From an uncultured Clostridia bacterium (lineage in GTDB: Bacteria > Bacillota > Clostridia > Oscillospirales > Acutalibacteraceae): a stretch of DNA of 64,000 nt. Each line of letters starts with the position of its first letter. The first letter of the stretch is position 1. The notes beneath the pieces are model-generated. The model had not been told where the DNA came from, made no database searches, and saw only the letters and a program-made list of their open reading frames with translations. Below, in pieces: positions 53,698-63,950 of the stretch. A program made the translations under genes and the position numbers. The stretch spans positions 73,230 through 137,229 of the forward strand of contig CALBNX010000040.1 in assembly GCA_937896885.1 (NCBI GenBank), given 5' to 3'.

Positions 53698-55629
53698 TTA
53701 AAAAGATTCTTTTGTGTAGTTGAGAAGACCACCAGCAAGGATAATATCTTTCTGACGCTGTGAAAGGTCATATTTGATAGCATATTCTTCATTCTTAGTA
53801 AGATTTACAAGAACTGCAGGTTCGTTGTTTATAATAGCATTTTTAATTCCTTTAAGGCTTAATTCATCACCTTGTGTAATCTTGTCATAATCATCTGGAT
53901 TTGCAAAATTAAGAGGAAGAATACCTGCGTTAATAAGGTTTGCACAATGAATTCTTGCAAATGACTTTGTAATAACTGCCTTAACACCGAGGTAAAGTGG
54001 AACGAGAGCAGCGTGCTCACGAGATGAGCCCTGACCGTAGTTAGCACCACCAATTACAATACCTTTGCCTTCGGCTTTAATTCTCTCTGGGAATGTTTTA
54101 TCGCATACGCCAAAGCAATACTGTGAAAGGAAAGGAATATTTGAACGGTAGGGTAGAATCTTTGCGCCAGCAGGCATAATATGGTCAGTTGTAATATCGT
54201 CCCCAACTTTAAGAACAGCTTTTGCTGTAATATCATCACCCATAGGTTCACTAGTTGGGAAAGGCTTGATGTTTGGTCCGTACATAACCTCAACATCTTT
54301 TGCTTCTTCCGGAGATGCAGGCATAGCAACCATATTATCGTTAATAATAAATTCTTCAGGAAGTACGATTTCAGGGAATTCGCCTAAATCTCTTGGGTCT
54401 GTAAGGTAACCTGTAATTGCAGATGCAGCAGCAACCTCAGGGCTTACAAGGTAAATTCCAGCATCAGCAGTACCTGAACGACCTTCAAAGTTTCTGTTGA
54501 ATGTACGAAGAGATACGCCTGCTGAATTTGGTGACTGTCCCATACCGATACAAGGTCCACAAGCACTTTCAAGAATACGAGCACCTGCATCAATCATGTC
54601 TGCAAGAGCACCATTCTGTGAAATCATATTGAGAACCTGTTTTGAACCAGGTGCGATTGAAAGACTAACTGCAGGGTGTACTGTTTTGCCTTTAAGAATC
54701 GCAGCAACTTTCATCATATCAAGAAGTGATGAGTTTGTACAAGAACCGATACAAACCTGGTCAACCTTAATTTTGCCAATTTCTGTAACAGATTTAACTC
54801 TATCAGGCATATGTGGACAAGCAGCCATTGGAGCAAGTTCTGATAAGTTAATTTCAATTACTTCATCATAAACAGCATCTTCGTCGGCTTTAAGTTCAAC
54901 CCAATCTTCTTCACGACCTTGTGCTTTTAAGAAAGCCTTAGTAATATCGTCTGAAGGGAATACAGATGTTGTAGCACCAAGCTCAGCGCCCATATTAGTA
55001 ATTGTTGCACGTTCAGGAACTGAAAGCGTTGCAACACCTTCGCCACCGTACTCGATAATCTTACCAACGCCACCTTTAACTGTCATAATGCGAAGAACTT
55101 CGAGAATAACGTCTTTTGCAGCAACCCAAGGACTGAGTTTTCCTGAAAGATTAACTCTAACCATTTTAGGCATTGTAATATAATATGTACCGCCGCCCAT
55201 AGCAACTGCAACATCAAGACCACCAGCACCCATTGCAAGCATACCAATACCACCACCAGTAGGTGTGTGGCTATCAGAACCGATTAGTGTTTTGCCTGGT
55301 TTACCAAATCTCTCAAGGTGAACTTGGTGACAAATACCATTACCAGGTCTTGAGAAACGAATACCACGCTTTTTAGCAACACTCTGAATGAATCTGTGGT
55401 CATCTGCATTTTCAAAGCCTGTCTGTAATGTGTTATGGTCAATATATGCAACTGAAAGTTCAGTTTTAACCTGTTCAATACCCATTGCTTCAAGTTCAAG
55501 ATAAGCCATTGTACCAGTTGCGTCTTGTGTTAATGTCTGGTCGATTTTTAAACCAACTTCACTGCCGGGTGTCATATCACCACTGACAAGGTGAGATTTA
55601 ATAAGCTTTTGTCCGATTGTCATACCCAT
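53698..55629 (-). CDS. acn: Aconitate hydratase
   Basis: 4Fe-4S enzyme interconverting citrate and isocitrate. The 643 residues have the compact bacterial aconitase layout: DQTLTQDATGTMAYLELEA, IGSDSHTPTGGGIGMLAMGAG and cluster cysteines in CIGSCTNSS (near 289) and CGPCIGMGQSP (near 352). The swivel domain contains GGANYGQGSSREHAALVP. ATG 55629 follows AAGGAG. With icd it forms the oxidative branch toward 2-oxoglutarate and glutamate. No citrate synthase gene is in the window. Confidence 0.93.
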   Translation of the reverse strand: MGMTIGQKLIKSHLVSGDMTPGSEVGLKIDQTLTQDATGTMAYLELEAMGIEQVKTELSVAYIDHNTLQTGFENADDHRFIQSVAKKRGIRFSRPGNGICHQVHLERFGKPGKTLIGSDSHTPTGGGIGMLAMGAGGLDVAVAMGGGTYYITMPKMVRVNLSGKLSPWVAAKDVILEVLRIMTVKGGVGKIIEYGGEGVATLSVPERATITNMGAELGATTSVFPSDDITKAFLKAQGREEDWVELKADEDAVYDEVIEINLSELAPMAACPHMPDRVKSVTEIGKIKVDQVCIGSCTNSSLLDMMKVAAILKGKTVHPAVSLSIAPGSKQVLNMISQNGALADMIDAGARILESACGPCIGMGQSPNSAGVSLRTFNRNFEGRSGTADAGIYLVSPEVAAASAITGYLTDPRDLGEFPEIVLPEEFIINDNMVAMPASPEEAKDVEVMYGPNIKPFPTSEPMGDDITAKAVLKVGDDITTDHIMPAGAKILPYRSNIPFLSQYCFGVCDKTFPERIKAEGKGIVIGGANYGQGSSREHAALVPLYLGVKAVITKSFARIHCANLINAGILPLNFANPDDYDKITQGDELSLKGIKNAIINNEPAVLVNLTKNEEYAIKYDLSQRQKDIILAGGLLNYTKESF

Positions 55630-55676
55630 TTTAAATCACTCCTTGGACTTTTTCATTTTTTTAACAATCTACAAAG

Positions 55677-55705
55677 ATTTTATTACATTGTGATAAATTT
55701 GTCAA
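55677..55705 (-). promoter_or_regulatory. Promoter of acn-icd-rex with overlapping Rex-like site
   Basis: On the minus strand: TTGACA (55705-55700), 17-base spacer, TAAAAT (55682-55677). Bases 55688-55705, read on the minus strand as TTGACAAATTTATCACAA, match the Rex consensus TTGTGAA-N4-TTCACAA at 11 of 14 fixed positions. Confidence 0.7.
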
Positions 55706-55745
55706 TATATAATAAGTATTTTAAAAAGTATTTTTTATCAAAATA

Positions 55746-55774
55746 TTGATATTGAATTTTAATTGTGATACAAT
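55746..55774 (+). promoter_or_regulatory. Promoter of the TepA-like/uppP/spoIIIE cluster
   Basis: TTGATA (55746-55751), 17-base spacer, TACAAT (55769-55774). A small palindrome ATTGT-GAT-ACAAT overlaps the -10. Confidence 0.65.
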
Positions 55775-55843
55775 ATTTAGCATATATGTGGTTATTTTCG
55801 CTCTTTTAGGTAAAAATAGTTTTATCTATGGGAGGTAATAACA

Positions 55844-56581
55844 ATGTGCTTATATTTTAATGATAGTGTTTTAGTTCAAAGCTCTGATGATTTGCAAGAT
55901 GAAGTTTATAATGAGCAGGACACTTCGGTTAGTGATGAGATAAGGGATAATGGTGCTTTTTCTGTTGGTAGAAACGGAAAATATATTCATTGCCTTACTA
56001 TTATAGGTCAAATTGAAGGTCACTATATTCTACCACCAACTAATAAAACTACAAAATATGAACATGTCATTCCGCAACTTGTTGCTGTTGAAGAAGATGA
56101 CAATATTGATGGTCTGCTCGTTATTCTTAATACAGTAGGCGGGGACATTGAAGCAGGTCTTGCCATAGCAGAATTAATCTCTGGAATGAAAAAGCCAACA
56201 GCATCACTTGTTCTTGGTGGTGGTCATTCAATCGGTGTACCACTTGCTGTATCTTCTGACTGTTCTTTTATTGTTCCGACAGCTACAATGACTATACATC
56301 CAGTCAGAATGAATGGATTGGTTTTAGGTGTACCGCAAACACTTTCTTATTTTGACAAAATGCAAGAGAGAATTGTAAATTTTGTATCACAAAATTCAAA
56401 TATTAAACCAGACCGTTTCCGTCAACTTATGTTAGCAACTGGTGAGCTAATAATGGATGTAGGTACAGTTCTTGATGGCGAAACTGCTGTAAAAGAAGGT
56501 TTAATTGATAATATTGGTAATTTAAAAGACGCGTTATCATATTTATATTCTGAAATTAACAAAAATAATGGAGATGATTAA
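55844..56581 (+). CDS. ClpP-class serine protease, TepA-like
   Basis: A 245-residue ClpP/crotonase-fold protein resembling TepA (YmfB), encoded upstream of spoIIIE as in Bacillus. Visible motifs are [37 protein letters not shown] (serine in the position of the catalytic nucleophile) and [11 protein letters not shown] with a conserved histidine. No signal peptide or membrane helix is seen, so it is cytosolic. GGGAGG precedes ATG 55844. The stop abuts uppP. The true substrate is unknown. Confidence 0.88.
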   Translation: MCLYFNDSVLVQSSDDLQDEVYNEQDTSVSDEIRDNGAFSVGRNGKYIHCLTIIGQIEGHYILPPTNKTTKYEHVIPQLVAVEEDDNIDGLLVILNTVGGDIEAGLAIAELISGMKKPTASLVLGGGHSIGVPLAVSSDCSFIVPTATMTIHPVRMNGLVLGVPQTLSYFDKMQERIVNFVSQNSNIKPDRFRQLMLATGELIMDVGTVLDGETAVKEGLIDNIGNLKDALSYLYSEINKNNGDD

Positions 56582-57442
56582 ATGTCAATTATTAAAGCAA
56601 TTATTTTAGGTTTAGTTCAAGGCATAACTGAATTTTTGCCTATCTCAAGCAGTGGTCACTTATCACTGTTTCAGCATTTTTTAGGTGTATCGGGTGAAGG
56701 TTCGTTACTTTTTTCTGTACTTTTGCATCTCGGAACTTTAATTGCGGTATTTATTGTTTTTCATAAGACAATTTTTGAGTTAATTACTGAATGTTTTGAC
56801 TTAATTAAACTGATTTTTACAGGAAAATTCAAATTCAGTGAACTTGCAGGAAAGAAAAAAATGCTGTTTATGTTTGTTATTTCCTGTGTACCACTTTTAT
56901 TGCTTTTAATTCCTGTTGGCAATGACCTTAAACTTATGGATGTTCTTTCAGGTTTTTCAGAAGACGACAGTATTCTTCTTGAAGGTTTTTGTTTCTTGGT
57001 AACAGGTGTGCTTTTACTTGTTTCTACATATATTGGGAAAAGAAAAACACTATCTAGTGAAGTTAATCCAAAGGATGCTCTTGCAATCGGTATTGCTCAA
57101 GCATTTGCAGCTGGATTTCCCGGAATTTCACGTTCAGGCTCAACAATATCAACAGGTATGATTTTTGGTGTATCAAAAGAAACTATGGTTGAATATTCAT
57201 TTATTCTTGGTATTCCTGCAATTCTTGTTGCTAATATTGTAGAACTTAAAGACGCTATTGATGTTGGAGCTCAAATGGATTTAATTCCAACTATCATAGG
57301 CATTATAGTTGCTGCTGTTTCAGGCGTTGCATGCATAAAACTTTTACAATGGATTTTGAAAAAAGATATGTGGAAATATTTTGGTTTCTACTGTCTCGCA
57401 CTTGGTGTTGTAGTTTTAATTTGTAGTATTCTTGGACTTTAA
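56582..57442 (+). CDS. uppP: Undecaprenyl-diphosphatase (BacA/UppP)
   Basis: Membrane phosphatase that recycles the C55 lipid carrier for cell-wall synthesis and is associated with bacitracin resistance. The 286 residues with about eight hydrophobic helices contain the two signature re-entrant motifs QGITEFLPISSSGHL (residues about 12-26) and AGFPGISRSGSTIS (about 177-190). It starts directly after the TepA-like stop and 15 bases before spoIIIE, so all three are probably one transcript. Confidence 0.96.
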   Translation: MSIIKAIILGLVQGITEFLPISSSGHLSLFQHFLGVSGEGSLLFSVLLHLGTLIAVFIVFHKTIFELITECFDLIKLIFTGKFKFSELAGKKKMLFMFVISCVPLLLLLIPVGNDLKLMDVLSGFSEDDSILLEGFCFLVTGVLLLVSTYIGKRKTLSSEVNPKDALAIGIAQAFAAGFPGISRSGSTISTGMIFGVSKETMVEYSFILGIPAILVANIVELKDAIDVGAQMDLIPTIIGIIVAAVSGVACIKLLQWILKKDMWKYFGFYCLALGVVVLICSILGL

Positions 57443-57457
57443 TTTGGAGATGTTTTG

Positions 57458-59932
57458 ATGGCAAATCAAAGAAGTAAAAAAACTAATTCTAGAAGTAAAA
57501 AACAAAATACGAAAAAGAGTTTTTCAGTTAACAGACAATTCAGTGCAATAATTCTTTTTGCTATTGCAATTTTGTTGCTTTGTCTTGCAATAATTGACGC
57601 TGGGGGATTATGGGGCATTCTTAGAACATTCCTTTTTGGTATGTTCGGTTTTTGCACTTTTATTTTTCCATTGTTGTTATTTGTTGTTGCTATTTTCCTT
57701 ACTCTCGATAAAACAGATGGTAAATTCACTACAAAACTTATTGAAGTAACTTTAATCATTACGGTTATTTGTAGCATATGGCACATAATCGTTTGTGATA
57801 GCAATACAGAATTTTTCGCAGCAATAAAAGATGCCTATAATACATATCAAATAGATGGTAGTATGCTTGGCAGTGGTGTATTTGGTGCAATCTTCGGTGG
57901 CCTTATACTTTTAATCACCGGTGGAAGTGTTGCTGCAAGTCTTGTAATCGCTTTTATTATTCTTTTTGTGCTTTTAATGGTAACTTCAAACCTTACACTC
58001 GAAAGACTTTTTAAGGGTATTTCTAAGCCTGTTAAGAAAATAGGAGAAGTAACAGGTGATAAGATTGCAGAATATGGCGAAAAAATTGAACAACATCACG
58101 AAGAAAAAGTTCAGCGTAAAAAAGAATTTATTGCTGATGTTGATTTAGGTCCAGAACCCGAGCCCGACGCAGAAAAGATTCCTTTGTTTAATGAAGAAAT
58201 CCCTGAAGAAGATTTAGTTTCATATTCTGATGCGACAGGCAAAAACATTGATATTGAAACTGTTGAAGAAACTCCAGTTGAAGAAGAAAAAATAATTAAT
58301 CTCGACGATATTATTAAGAAGAATGTCGTAGAGTCTGAACCAGTTCAGGAAAAAAAGGAAGAAGTTGTAGAAACAACTGACGATGACGAATGGGAAGAAG
58401 AGAAAATTAAGTCATATATTCTTCCATCAATCGAATGCCTTAACTTGCCTAAGAGCAGTAATGCTTCAAACTATGAAGCTGAACGCAAAATGAATGCTGA
58501 AAAGCTTACAAACACCTTGAGGAGTTTCGGCGTTGAAACAAAGATTGTTGGTATTTCTCAGGGACCATCTGTTACTCGATATGAAATTCAACCTGCTGCT
58601 GGCGTAAAAATCAGTAAAATTACAAATCTTGCTGATGATATTGCACTTAACCTTGCAGCATCAGGTGTTCGTATTGAAGCCCCAATTCCTAATAAGGCTG
58701 CAGTAGGTATTGAAGTTCCAAATAAAAACAGACGAATGGTATCAATGCGTGAAGTTATTGACCAGCCACAATATAAAGAGGCAAAATCAAAGCTTACAGT
58801 TGCACTCGGTAAAGATATTACAGGCGAGTTTGTGTATTCTGACCTTGTTAAAATGCCACACCTACTTATTGCTGGTACAACTGGTTCTGGTAAATCAGTT
58901 TGTCTTAACTCAATGATTGTCAGCATTCTTTATAATGCAACGCCAGATGAAGTTAAACTTCTTATGATTGACCCAAAACAAGTTGAATTTACTGTTTATA
59001 ATGGCATTCCACATTTGCTTGTTCCCGTTGTTTCTGACCCAAGAAAAGCATCTGGTGCACTTGCATGGGCTGTTACAGAAATGCTTACAAGATATAAAAC
59101 ATTCTCTGAACATAGTGTCCGTGACATCTCAGGTTACAATAGCATCTGTGAGAGTGAAGGTAAAAAGAAAATGCCACAGATTGTTATCTTTATTGATGAG
59201 TTGTCCGACTTAATGATGGCTGCACCAAATGAAGTTGAAGATTCAATTTGCCGACTTGCTCAAATGGCTCGTGCCGCAGGTATGCATCTTGTTATTGCGA
59301 CTCAAAGACCATCTGTTGATGTTATTACGGGTATTATTAAGGCAAACATTCCAAGCCGTATTTCACTTTCAGTTTCATCACAAGTTGACTCTCGTACAAT
59401 TATTGACTCTGTTGGTGCTGAAAAATTGCTCGGTAATGGTGATATGCTTTATTATCCTGTTGGAATTCCAAAGCCAATTCGTGTGCAAGGTTGCTATTTG
59501 TCAGACAAAGAAGTTGAAAATGTTGTTAACTTCATTAAAAAACAAGAGCAGTCTTCTTATGATGACGATGTTATAAAAGAAATTGACAAAAATGCCGCTA
59601 ATAGTGGTGTTAAAAAGAAGGATTCAACATCAAGTGAAGATGGTGAAGCAGGTCCTTCTGACGAAATGCTGCCAAAAGCAATAGAAGTTGTTGTTGAAGC
59701 ACAATCTGCATCAACAACACTTCTTCAAAGAAAATTAAAACTTGGTTATGCGCGTGCAGCTCGTATTGTTGACGAGCTTGAAGAACGCGGAATTATTGGT
59801 CCATATGAAGGTGCAAAGCCACGAAAAGTGCTTGTTTCAAAACAGCAATGGCTTGAAATGAACGCTTTAGCACAAGGTGGCGCAAATAAATCATATGACG
59901 AAGACGAAAGTGATGAACAAAACTTTGAATAA
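57458..59932 (+). CDS. spoIIIE: DNA translocase FtsK/SpoIIIE
   Basis: Hexameric motor that pumps DNA through the division or sporulation septum. ATG 57458 follows GGAG, giving 824 residues. About four membrane helices (about 22-190) and an acidic Glu-rich linker (about 220-320) precede the motor. The motor has Walker [16 protein letters not shown] (about 472), [12 protein letters not shown] and [12 protein letters not shown]. The C-terminal gamma winged helix ([21 protein letters not shown]) recognises orienting sequences. It could be either SpoIIIE or a general FtsK; placement after TepA and UppP favours the SpoIIIE name. Confidence 0.95.
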   Translation: MANQRSKKTNSRSKKQNTKKSFSVNRQFSAIILFAIAILLLCLAIIDAGGLWGILRTFLFGMFGFCTFIFPLLLFVVAIFLTLDKTDGKFTTKLIEVTLIITVICSIWHIIVCDSNTEFFAAIKDAYNTYQIDGSMLGSGVFGAIFGGLILLITGGSVAASLVIAFIILFVLLMVTSNLTLERLFKGISKPVKKIGEVTGDKIAEYGEKIEQHHEEKVQRKKEFIADVDLGPEPEPDAEKIPLFNEEIPEEDLVSYSDATGKNIDIETVEETPVEEEKIINLDDIIKKNVVESEPVQEKKEEVVETTDDDEWEEEKIKSYILPSIECLNLPKSSNASNYEAERKMNAEKLTNTLRSFGVETKIVGISQGPSVTRYEIQPAAGVKISKITNLADDIALNLAASGVRIEAPIPNKAAVGIEVPNKNRRMVSMREVIDQPQYKEAKSKLTVALGKDITGEFVYSDLVKMPHLLIAGTTGSGKSVCLNSMIVSILYNATPDEVKLLMIDPKQVEFTVYNGIPHLLVPVVSDPRKASGALAWAVTEMLTRYKTFSEHSVRDISGYNSICESEGKKKMPQIVIFIDELSDLMMAAPNEVEDSICRLAQMARAAGMHLVIATQRPSVDVITGIIKANIPSRISLSVSSQVDSRTIIDSVGAEKLLGNGDMLYYPVGIPKPIRVQGCYLSDKEVENVVNFIKKQEQSSYDDDVIKEIDKNAANSGVKKKDSTSSEDGEAGPSDEMLPKAIEVVVEAQSASTTLLQRKLKLGYARAARIVDELEERGIIGPYEGAKPRKVLVSKQQWLEMNALAQGGANKSYDEDESDEQNFE

Positions 59933-61817
59933 ACAATTTTTACCAATTTCAAAGCAAGATATGATTTCTCGAAACTGGGATGAAGTTGACTTTATATATG
60001 TATCAGGTGATGCTTATGTTGACCATCCTAGTTTTGGTGCATCCATTATTACAAGAGTTCTTGAAAATGCTGGATACAAAGTAGGTTTTATTTCACAACC
60101 CAACTGGACTACCGATGCAGATTTTACTGTGTTCGGTAAGCCCAGATTGGGCTTTTTTGTGTCATCAGGCAATATTGACTCAATGGTTGCGCATTATACA
60201 GTAGCAAAAAAGAAAAGAAGTACCGACGCATATTCTCCTGGTGGAAAATTAGGTTTAAGACCTGATAGAGCAGTTATTGTGTATTGTCGGAAAATTCGTG
60301 AAATATATGGTGATGTTCCTATTGTCATTGGTGGACTTGAAGCTTCACTCAGACGTTTTGCACATTATGATTATTGGGATGATAAAATCAGACCTTCAAT
60401 TCTCTTTGATTCAGGTGCTGACCTTATTTCGTTTGGTATGGGTGAAAAACAAACTGTTGAAATTGCAAATCGTCTTAATAACGGTGAAAAAATAAAAACT
60501 ATAACGGATGTTAAAGGTACTTGTTACGCCGTTCCAGTTACCGAAACACCTTATATAGGTGTTGAATGTCCTTCATTTGAAAATGTTTGTAAATCAAAAA
60601 AGGAATACGCAATTTCTTGCAGAATACAACAAGACGAACAAGACCACATTCGTGGTAAAGCGATTAAACAACGCCACGGTAAAATGATGCTGGTCCAAAA
60701 TGTGCCAATGGATCCATTAACAACTGAAGAACTTGATGATGTTTATGCGTTACCATATACGAGAACATACCATCCAGTTTATGAAAAAGATGGGGGAGTT
60801 CCTGGCATTAAAGAAGTCGAGTTTTCTATTACTCATAACCGCGGTTGTTTTGGTGGTTGTAATTTCTGCTCAATAGCTTTTCATCAGGGCAGATATATTA
60901 CTTCAAGAAGTAAAGAATCACTTGTTAATGAAGCGAAATTGCTCACTCAGTTAGATGGGTTCAAAGGATATATACACGATATTGGTGGACCAACAGCAAA
61001 CTTTAGGAGACCATCTTGCGATAAACAAATTAAAAGTGGTTTGTGTAAAGGTAAAAAGTGTTTAGCACCAACACCTTGTCCTGCTCTAATTTCAACTCAC
61101 GAAGAATATCTTGATATTTTAAGGGAAATACGAAACATTCCAAAAGTGAAAAAAGTATTTATTCGTTCAGGGATTCGTTATGATTATCTTTTATGTGATA
61201 AAAAAGATGACTTTTTTAAAGAATTAGTCAAACATCATGTTAGTGGTCAGTTAAAAGTGGCTCCCGAACATTGTTCTGCTGTAGTACTTGATAAAATGGG
61301 CAAACCACATATTGAAGCATATAAAGAGTTTTCAAAGCGATATTTTAACTTTACAAAATCTATTGGTAAAGAGCAATATTTAGTTCCATATCTTATGTCT
61401 TCACACCCAGGCGCCACTTTAAAAGATGCTGTCGAATTAGCAGAGTTTATAAAGAGTGAAAAGTTACATCCAGAACAAGTTCAGGACTTTTATCCTACAC
61501 CGGGAACTATTTCTACTGCAATGTATTATTCTGAACTTGACCCATATACATTAGAACCTGTTTTTGTTGCTAAAACTCCACACGATAAGGCATTACAACG
61601 TGCTTTAATGCAATACTTCAATCCTAAAAATTATGATTTGGTATATGAAGCATTAAAAAAGTGTGGACGAAATGATTTAATAGGAATTTCTAATAAATGT
61701 TTAATTGCACCGAAGTTTAATGACAGAGTACAAAACAACAAGTTGCAAAATAGCAAGAAAGGCTATAACAATGGCAGAAAAAAAGTCAATTTACAAAAAA
61801 GGAAAAAGAAATCCTAA
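59913..61817 (+). CDS. YgiQ-family radical SAM protein
   Basis: A 634-residue radical-SAM enzyme of the YgiQ (UPF0313) family. Biochemical function is not established. ATG 59913 overlaps the end of spoIIIE by 20 bases. Diagnostic segments are [17 protein letters not shown] near the N-terminus, [21 protein letters not shown], the cluster motif [17 protein letters not shown] (CxxxCxxC, about 311-318) and [12 protein letters not shown] second cysteine-rich patch [21 protein letters not shown] follows the radical-SAM core. The Lys/Arg-rich tail overlaps the next gene by 47 bases. Confidence 0.92.
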   Translation: MNKTLNKQFLPISKQDMISRNWDEVDFIYVSGDAYVDHPSFGASIITRVLENAGYKVGFISQPNWTTDADFTVFGKPRLGFFVSSGNIDSMVAHYTVAKKKRSTDAYSPGGKLGLRPDRAVIVYCRKIREIYGDVPIVIGGLEASLRRFAHYDYWDDKIRPSILFDSGADLISFGMGEKQTVEIANRLNNGEKIKTITDVKGTCYAVPVTETPYIGVECPSFENVCKSKKEYAISCRIQQDEQDHIRGKAIKQRHGKMMLVQNVPMDPLTTEELDDVYALPYTRTYHPVYEKDGGVPGIKEVEFSITHNRGCFGGCNFCSIAFHQGRYITSRSKESLVNEAKLLTQLDGFKGYIHDIGGPTANFRRPSCDKQIKSGLCKGKKCLAPTPCPALISTHEEYLDILREIRNIPKVKKVFIRSGIRYDYLLCDKKDDFFKELVKHHVSGQLKVAPEHCSAVVLDKMGKPHIEAYKEFSKRYFNFTKSIGKEQYLVPYLMSSHPGATLKDAVELAEFIKSEKLHPEQVQDFYPTPGTISTAMYYSELDPYTLEPVFVAKTPHDKALQRALMQYFNPKNYDLVYEALKKCGRNDLIGISNKCLIAPKFNDRVQNNKLQNSKKGYNNGRKKVNLQKRKKKS

Positions 61818-62775
61818 CGGATATTATTCAAATAAAAGAAAACGCAAAGAGAAGGCAACAATAATTATAGCTTTAGTATTATTAGTTTTTTCTCTTGTTA
61901 TGTCATTTTTAGAAAAAAATGATATTTTTACTTGGAATGATTTGAATAATGCTACAGGTACTCTTAATGGACCAGTAAATCCAGATAGTAACTTTTCAAT
62001 TCATTATCTTGATGTTGGGCAAGGGGATTGTACAATTATCAAATCTAATGAGTCAGTTATGATGATAGACACAAGCACTCAAAATCACTCATTAGATATT
62101 CAAGAAGCACTAAAATCTTTATCTATTAATAAAATTGATTATCTAGTAATAACGCACCAACACGATGACCATATGGGTAGTGCAAAAGATATAATTGACA
62201 AATATCAAGTTGATAATATAATTATGCCTAAACTTTCAGAAATAAATATGGTTACAACCACGAGCTATGAAAACTTGCTTAAATCAATTGCAAACAAAAA
62301 AGTTAATGCGATTCCCGCAACTGTTGGGCAGACTTTTTGGTTAGGTGATGCAGCTGTTCAAATATTTAGTCCATCAAAACAAGATGAAGATTTAAACAAT
62401 ATGTCAGTTATATTAAAAGTAGTTTATGGCGAGACATCGTTTATTTTCCAAGGCGATGCCGAGAAAGCTATTGAAAAGCAGTTGTTAAATTCAGATTTTG
62501 ACCTTAGTGCTGATATAATCAAACTTGGACATCACGGAAGTAATACATCTTCAACTGATAAATATTTAAAAGCAGTTAACCCTAAATATGCAATAATTTC
62601 TTGTGGTGCTGATAATAGTTATGGTCATCCACACGATGAAGTTATAGAAAGACTTAAGAAAAATAACATAAGTTTTTATGTTACAGCTCAAGCAGGGGAT
62701 ATAACCGTAACAAGTGATGGTAAAAACATTGATGTTCAAACTCAAAATAAGGAGTGGCTACCAATTTATGAATAA
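61771..62775 (+). CDS. ComEC/Rec2-like metallo-beta-lactamase protein
   Basis: The 334 residues from ATG 61771 (AGAAAGG upstream) have a basic N-terminus, one membrane helix (IIIALVLLVFSLVMSFL, about 28-44) and an extracytoplasmic metallo-beta-lactamase fold. That fold shows FSIHYLDVGQGDCTII, the metal motif THQHDDHMGSAKD (near 128-140), FIFQGDAEKAIE and IKLGHHGSNTSS. It corresponds to the C-terminal hydrolase domain of ComEC without the channel. The start lies 47 bases inside the YgiQ gene. A DUF3006 protein follows, a frequent partner of these hydrolases. Confidence 0.9.
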   Translation: MAEKKSIYKKGKRNPNGYYSNKRKRKEKATIIIALVLLVFSLVMSFLEKNDIFTWNDLNNATGTLNGPVNPDSNFSIHYLDVGQGDCTIIKSNESVMMIDTSTQNHSLDIQEALKSLSINKIDYLVITHQHDDHMGSAKDIIDKYQVDNIIMPKLSEINMVTTTSYENLLKSIANKKVNAIPATVGQTFWLGDAAVQIFSPSKQDEDLNNMSVILKVVYGETSFIFQGDAEKAIEKQLLNSDFDLSADIIKLGHHGSNTSSTDKYLKAVNPKYAIISCGADNSYGHPHDEVIERLKKNNISFYVTAQAGDITVTSDGKNIDVQTQNKEWLPIYE

Positions 62776-62992
62776 AGAGTTTTATTCAGTAAGCAGAATT
62801 GTAAATAATATTGCTGTACTTGAATTCCCTGATGGAACTTTTAACGAAGTTGAAATTGCGCTTTTGCCTACTGATGTAAAAGAGGGAAATATCTTAGTTA
62901 AAACTGATGAAAACAAATATATTTATGATTTTGATGAAGAAAAAGCAAGAAAAGATATGTTATTAGATTTACAAAACAAAATTTTTGGATAA
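62768..62992 (+). CDS. DUF3006 small protein
   Basis: A 74-residue protein whose ATG 62768 overlaps the end of the metallo-beta-lactamase gene by eight bases, with AAGGAG further upstream. The sequence YSVSRIVNNIAVLEFPDG, VEIALLPTDVKEGNIL and the acidic tail DFDEEKARK match the beta-rich DUF3006 pattern. No catalytic residues are recognised. The tight overlap supports co-translation and a functional link with the hydrolase, for instance as a stabilising partner, but that is inference. Confidence 0.82.
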   Translation: MNKEFYSVSRIVNNIAVLEFPDGTFNEVEIALLPTDVKEGNILVKTDENKYIYDFDEEKARKDMLLDLQNKIFG

Positions 62993-63007
62993 ATTATGAA
63001 AAATTAC

Positions 63008-63036
63008 TTGCAATACTAGTTTTCTTGTGATATAAT
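63008..63036 (+). promoter_or_regulatory. Promoter of rpsB-tsf
   Basis: TTGCAA (63008-63013), 17-base spacer, TATAAT (63031-63036). It leaves an untranslated leader of about 97 bases before rpsB. Confidence 0.75.
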
Positions 63037-63042
63037 TTTTCA

Positions 63043-63140
63043 GAAATTCGCATGTGCGGTGATTTTAGCAGTATTGCATACACAGTATGTCCTGTTAAAA
63101 GTTGACCCGTGCAGAGGATATAAATAAGGAGGAAAAAACA
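63043..63140 (+). ncRNA. Structured 5' leader of rpsB (candidate S2 autoregulatory RNA)
   Basis: The leader folds by eye into one long interrupted hairpin. Bases 63053-63060 (TGTGCGGT) pair with 63105-63113 (ACCCGTGCA, one bulged C). Bases 63063-63071 (TTTTAGCAG) pair with 63092-63100 (CTGTTAAAA, one G-U). Bases 63076-63081 (GCATAC) pair with 63085-63090 (GTATGT), closing an ACA loop. The Shine-Dalgarno AAGGAGG lies outside it. Ribosomal-protein genes often carry such autoregulatory leaders, so feedback by S2 is a reasonable inference. Confidence 0.55.
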
Positions 63141-63878
63141 ATGTCAGTAGTATCTATGAAACAGTTACTCGAGGCAGGTGTTCACTTCGGACACCAGACA
63201 AGAAGATGGAACCCTAAAATGGCTGAATACATCTTCACTGAAAGAAATGGTATTTATATCATTGACCTTCAGAAAACAGTTAAAAAACTTGAAGAAGCTT
63301 ACAAGGTAATTAAGGAAGTTGCTGAAGATGGCGGCGAAGTTCTTTTTGTAGGCACAAAGAAGCAGGCTCAGAGCTCAGTTAAAGAAGAGGCAGAACGTTG
63401 TGGTATGCCTTTCGTTAATGCTCGTTGGCTCGGCGGTATGCTCACAAATTTCACAACAATCAAGCAAAGAATCAAGAGACTTGCTCAGCTCAAAGCTATG
63501 CAAGAAGATGGTACATTTGACCTTCTTCCAAAAAAAGAAGTTGCAAAGTACGAACTCGAAATCGAAAAACTCGAAAAGTACATTGGTGGTATCACAGAAA
63601 TGAAAAAGCAGCCAGCTGCTATGTTCATTGTTGACCCAAGAAAAGAAAAGATTGCTGTTGCAGAAGCTAAGAAACTTGGTATTCCTGTAATCGCTATTGT
63701 TGACACAAACTGTGACCCAGATGATGTTGACTATGTTATCCCAGGTAACGATGACGCTATCCGTGCTGTTAAACTTATTGCTGGTGCTATGGCTGATGCT
63801 ATCATCGAAGGCAGACAGGGTGAACAGATGGAAGTTGTAGCTGAAACTGAAGAAGCTACAGAAGAAGTTGCTGAATAA
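63141..63878 (+). CDS. rpsB: 30S ribosomal protein S2
   Basis: Ribosomal protein that helps recruit S1-like factors and closes the platform side of the 30S subunit. The 245 residues from ATG 63141 (AAGGAGG eight bases upstream) show [22 protein letters not shown], the [15 protein letters not shown] segment, [34 protein letters not shown] and the [14 protein letters not shown] signature. An acidic Glu-rich tail follows. It is followed by tsf, the universal bacterial order, with a hairpin between them. Confidence 0.97.
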   Translation: MSVVSMKQLLEAGVHFGHQTRRWNPKMAEYIFTERNGIYIIDLQKTVKKLEEAYKVIKEVAEDGGEVLFVGTKKQAQSSVKEEAERCGMPFVNARWLGGMLTNFTTIKQRIKRLAQLKAMQEDGTFDLLPKKEVAKYELEIEKLEKYIGGITEMKKQPAAMFIVDPRKEKIAVAEAKKLGIPVIAIVDTNCDPDDVDYVIPGNDDAIRAVKLIAGAMADAIIEGRQGEQMEVVAETEEATEEVAE

Positions 63879-63890
63879 TTAAATTTTTAT

Positions 63891-63922
63891 AGCCCGTGGC
63901 ATAACCGTTACGGGCTCTTTTC
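63891..63922 (+). terminator. Attenuator hairpin between rpsB and tsf
   Basis: AGCCCGT (63891-63897) pairs with ACGGGCT (63910-63916), followed by CTTTTC. A weak T-run suggests partial termination that lowers tsf relative to rpsB. Confidence 0.65.
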
Positions 63923-63950
63923 AAAGTATTAAATATTGGAGGAAAAGAAA

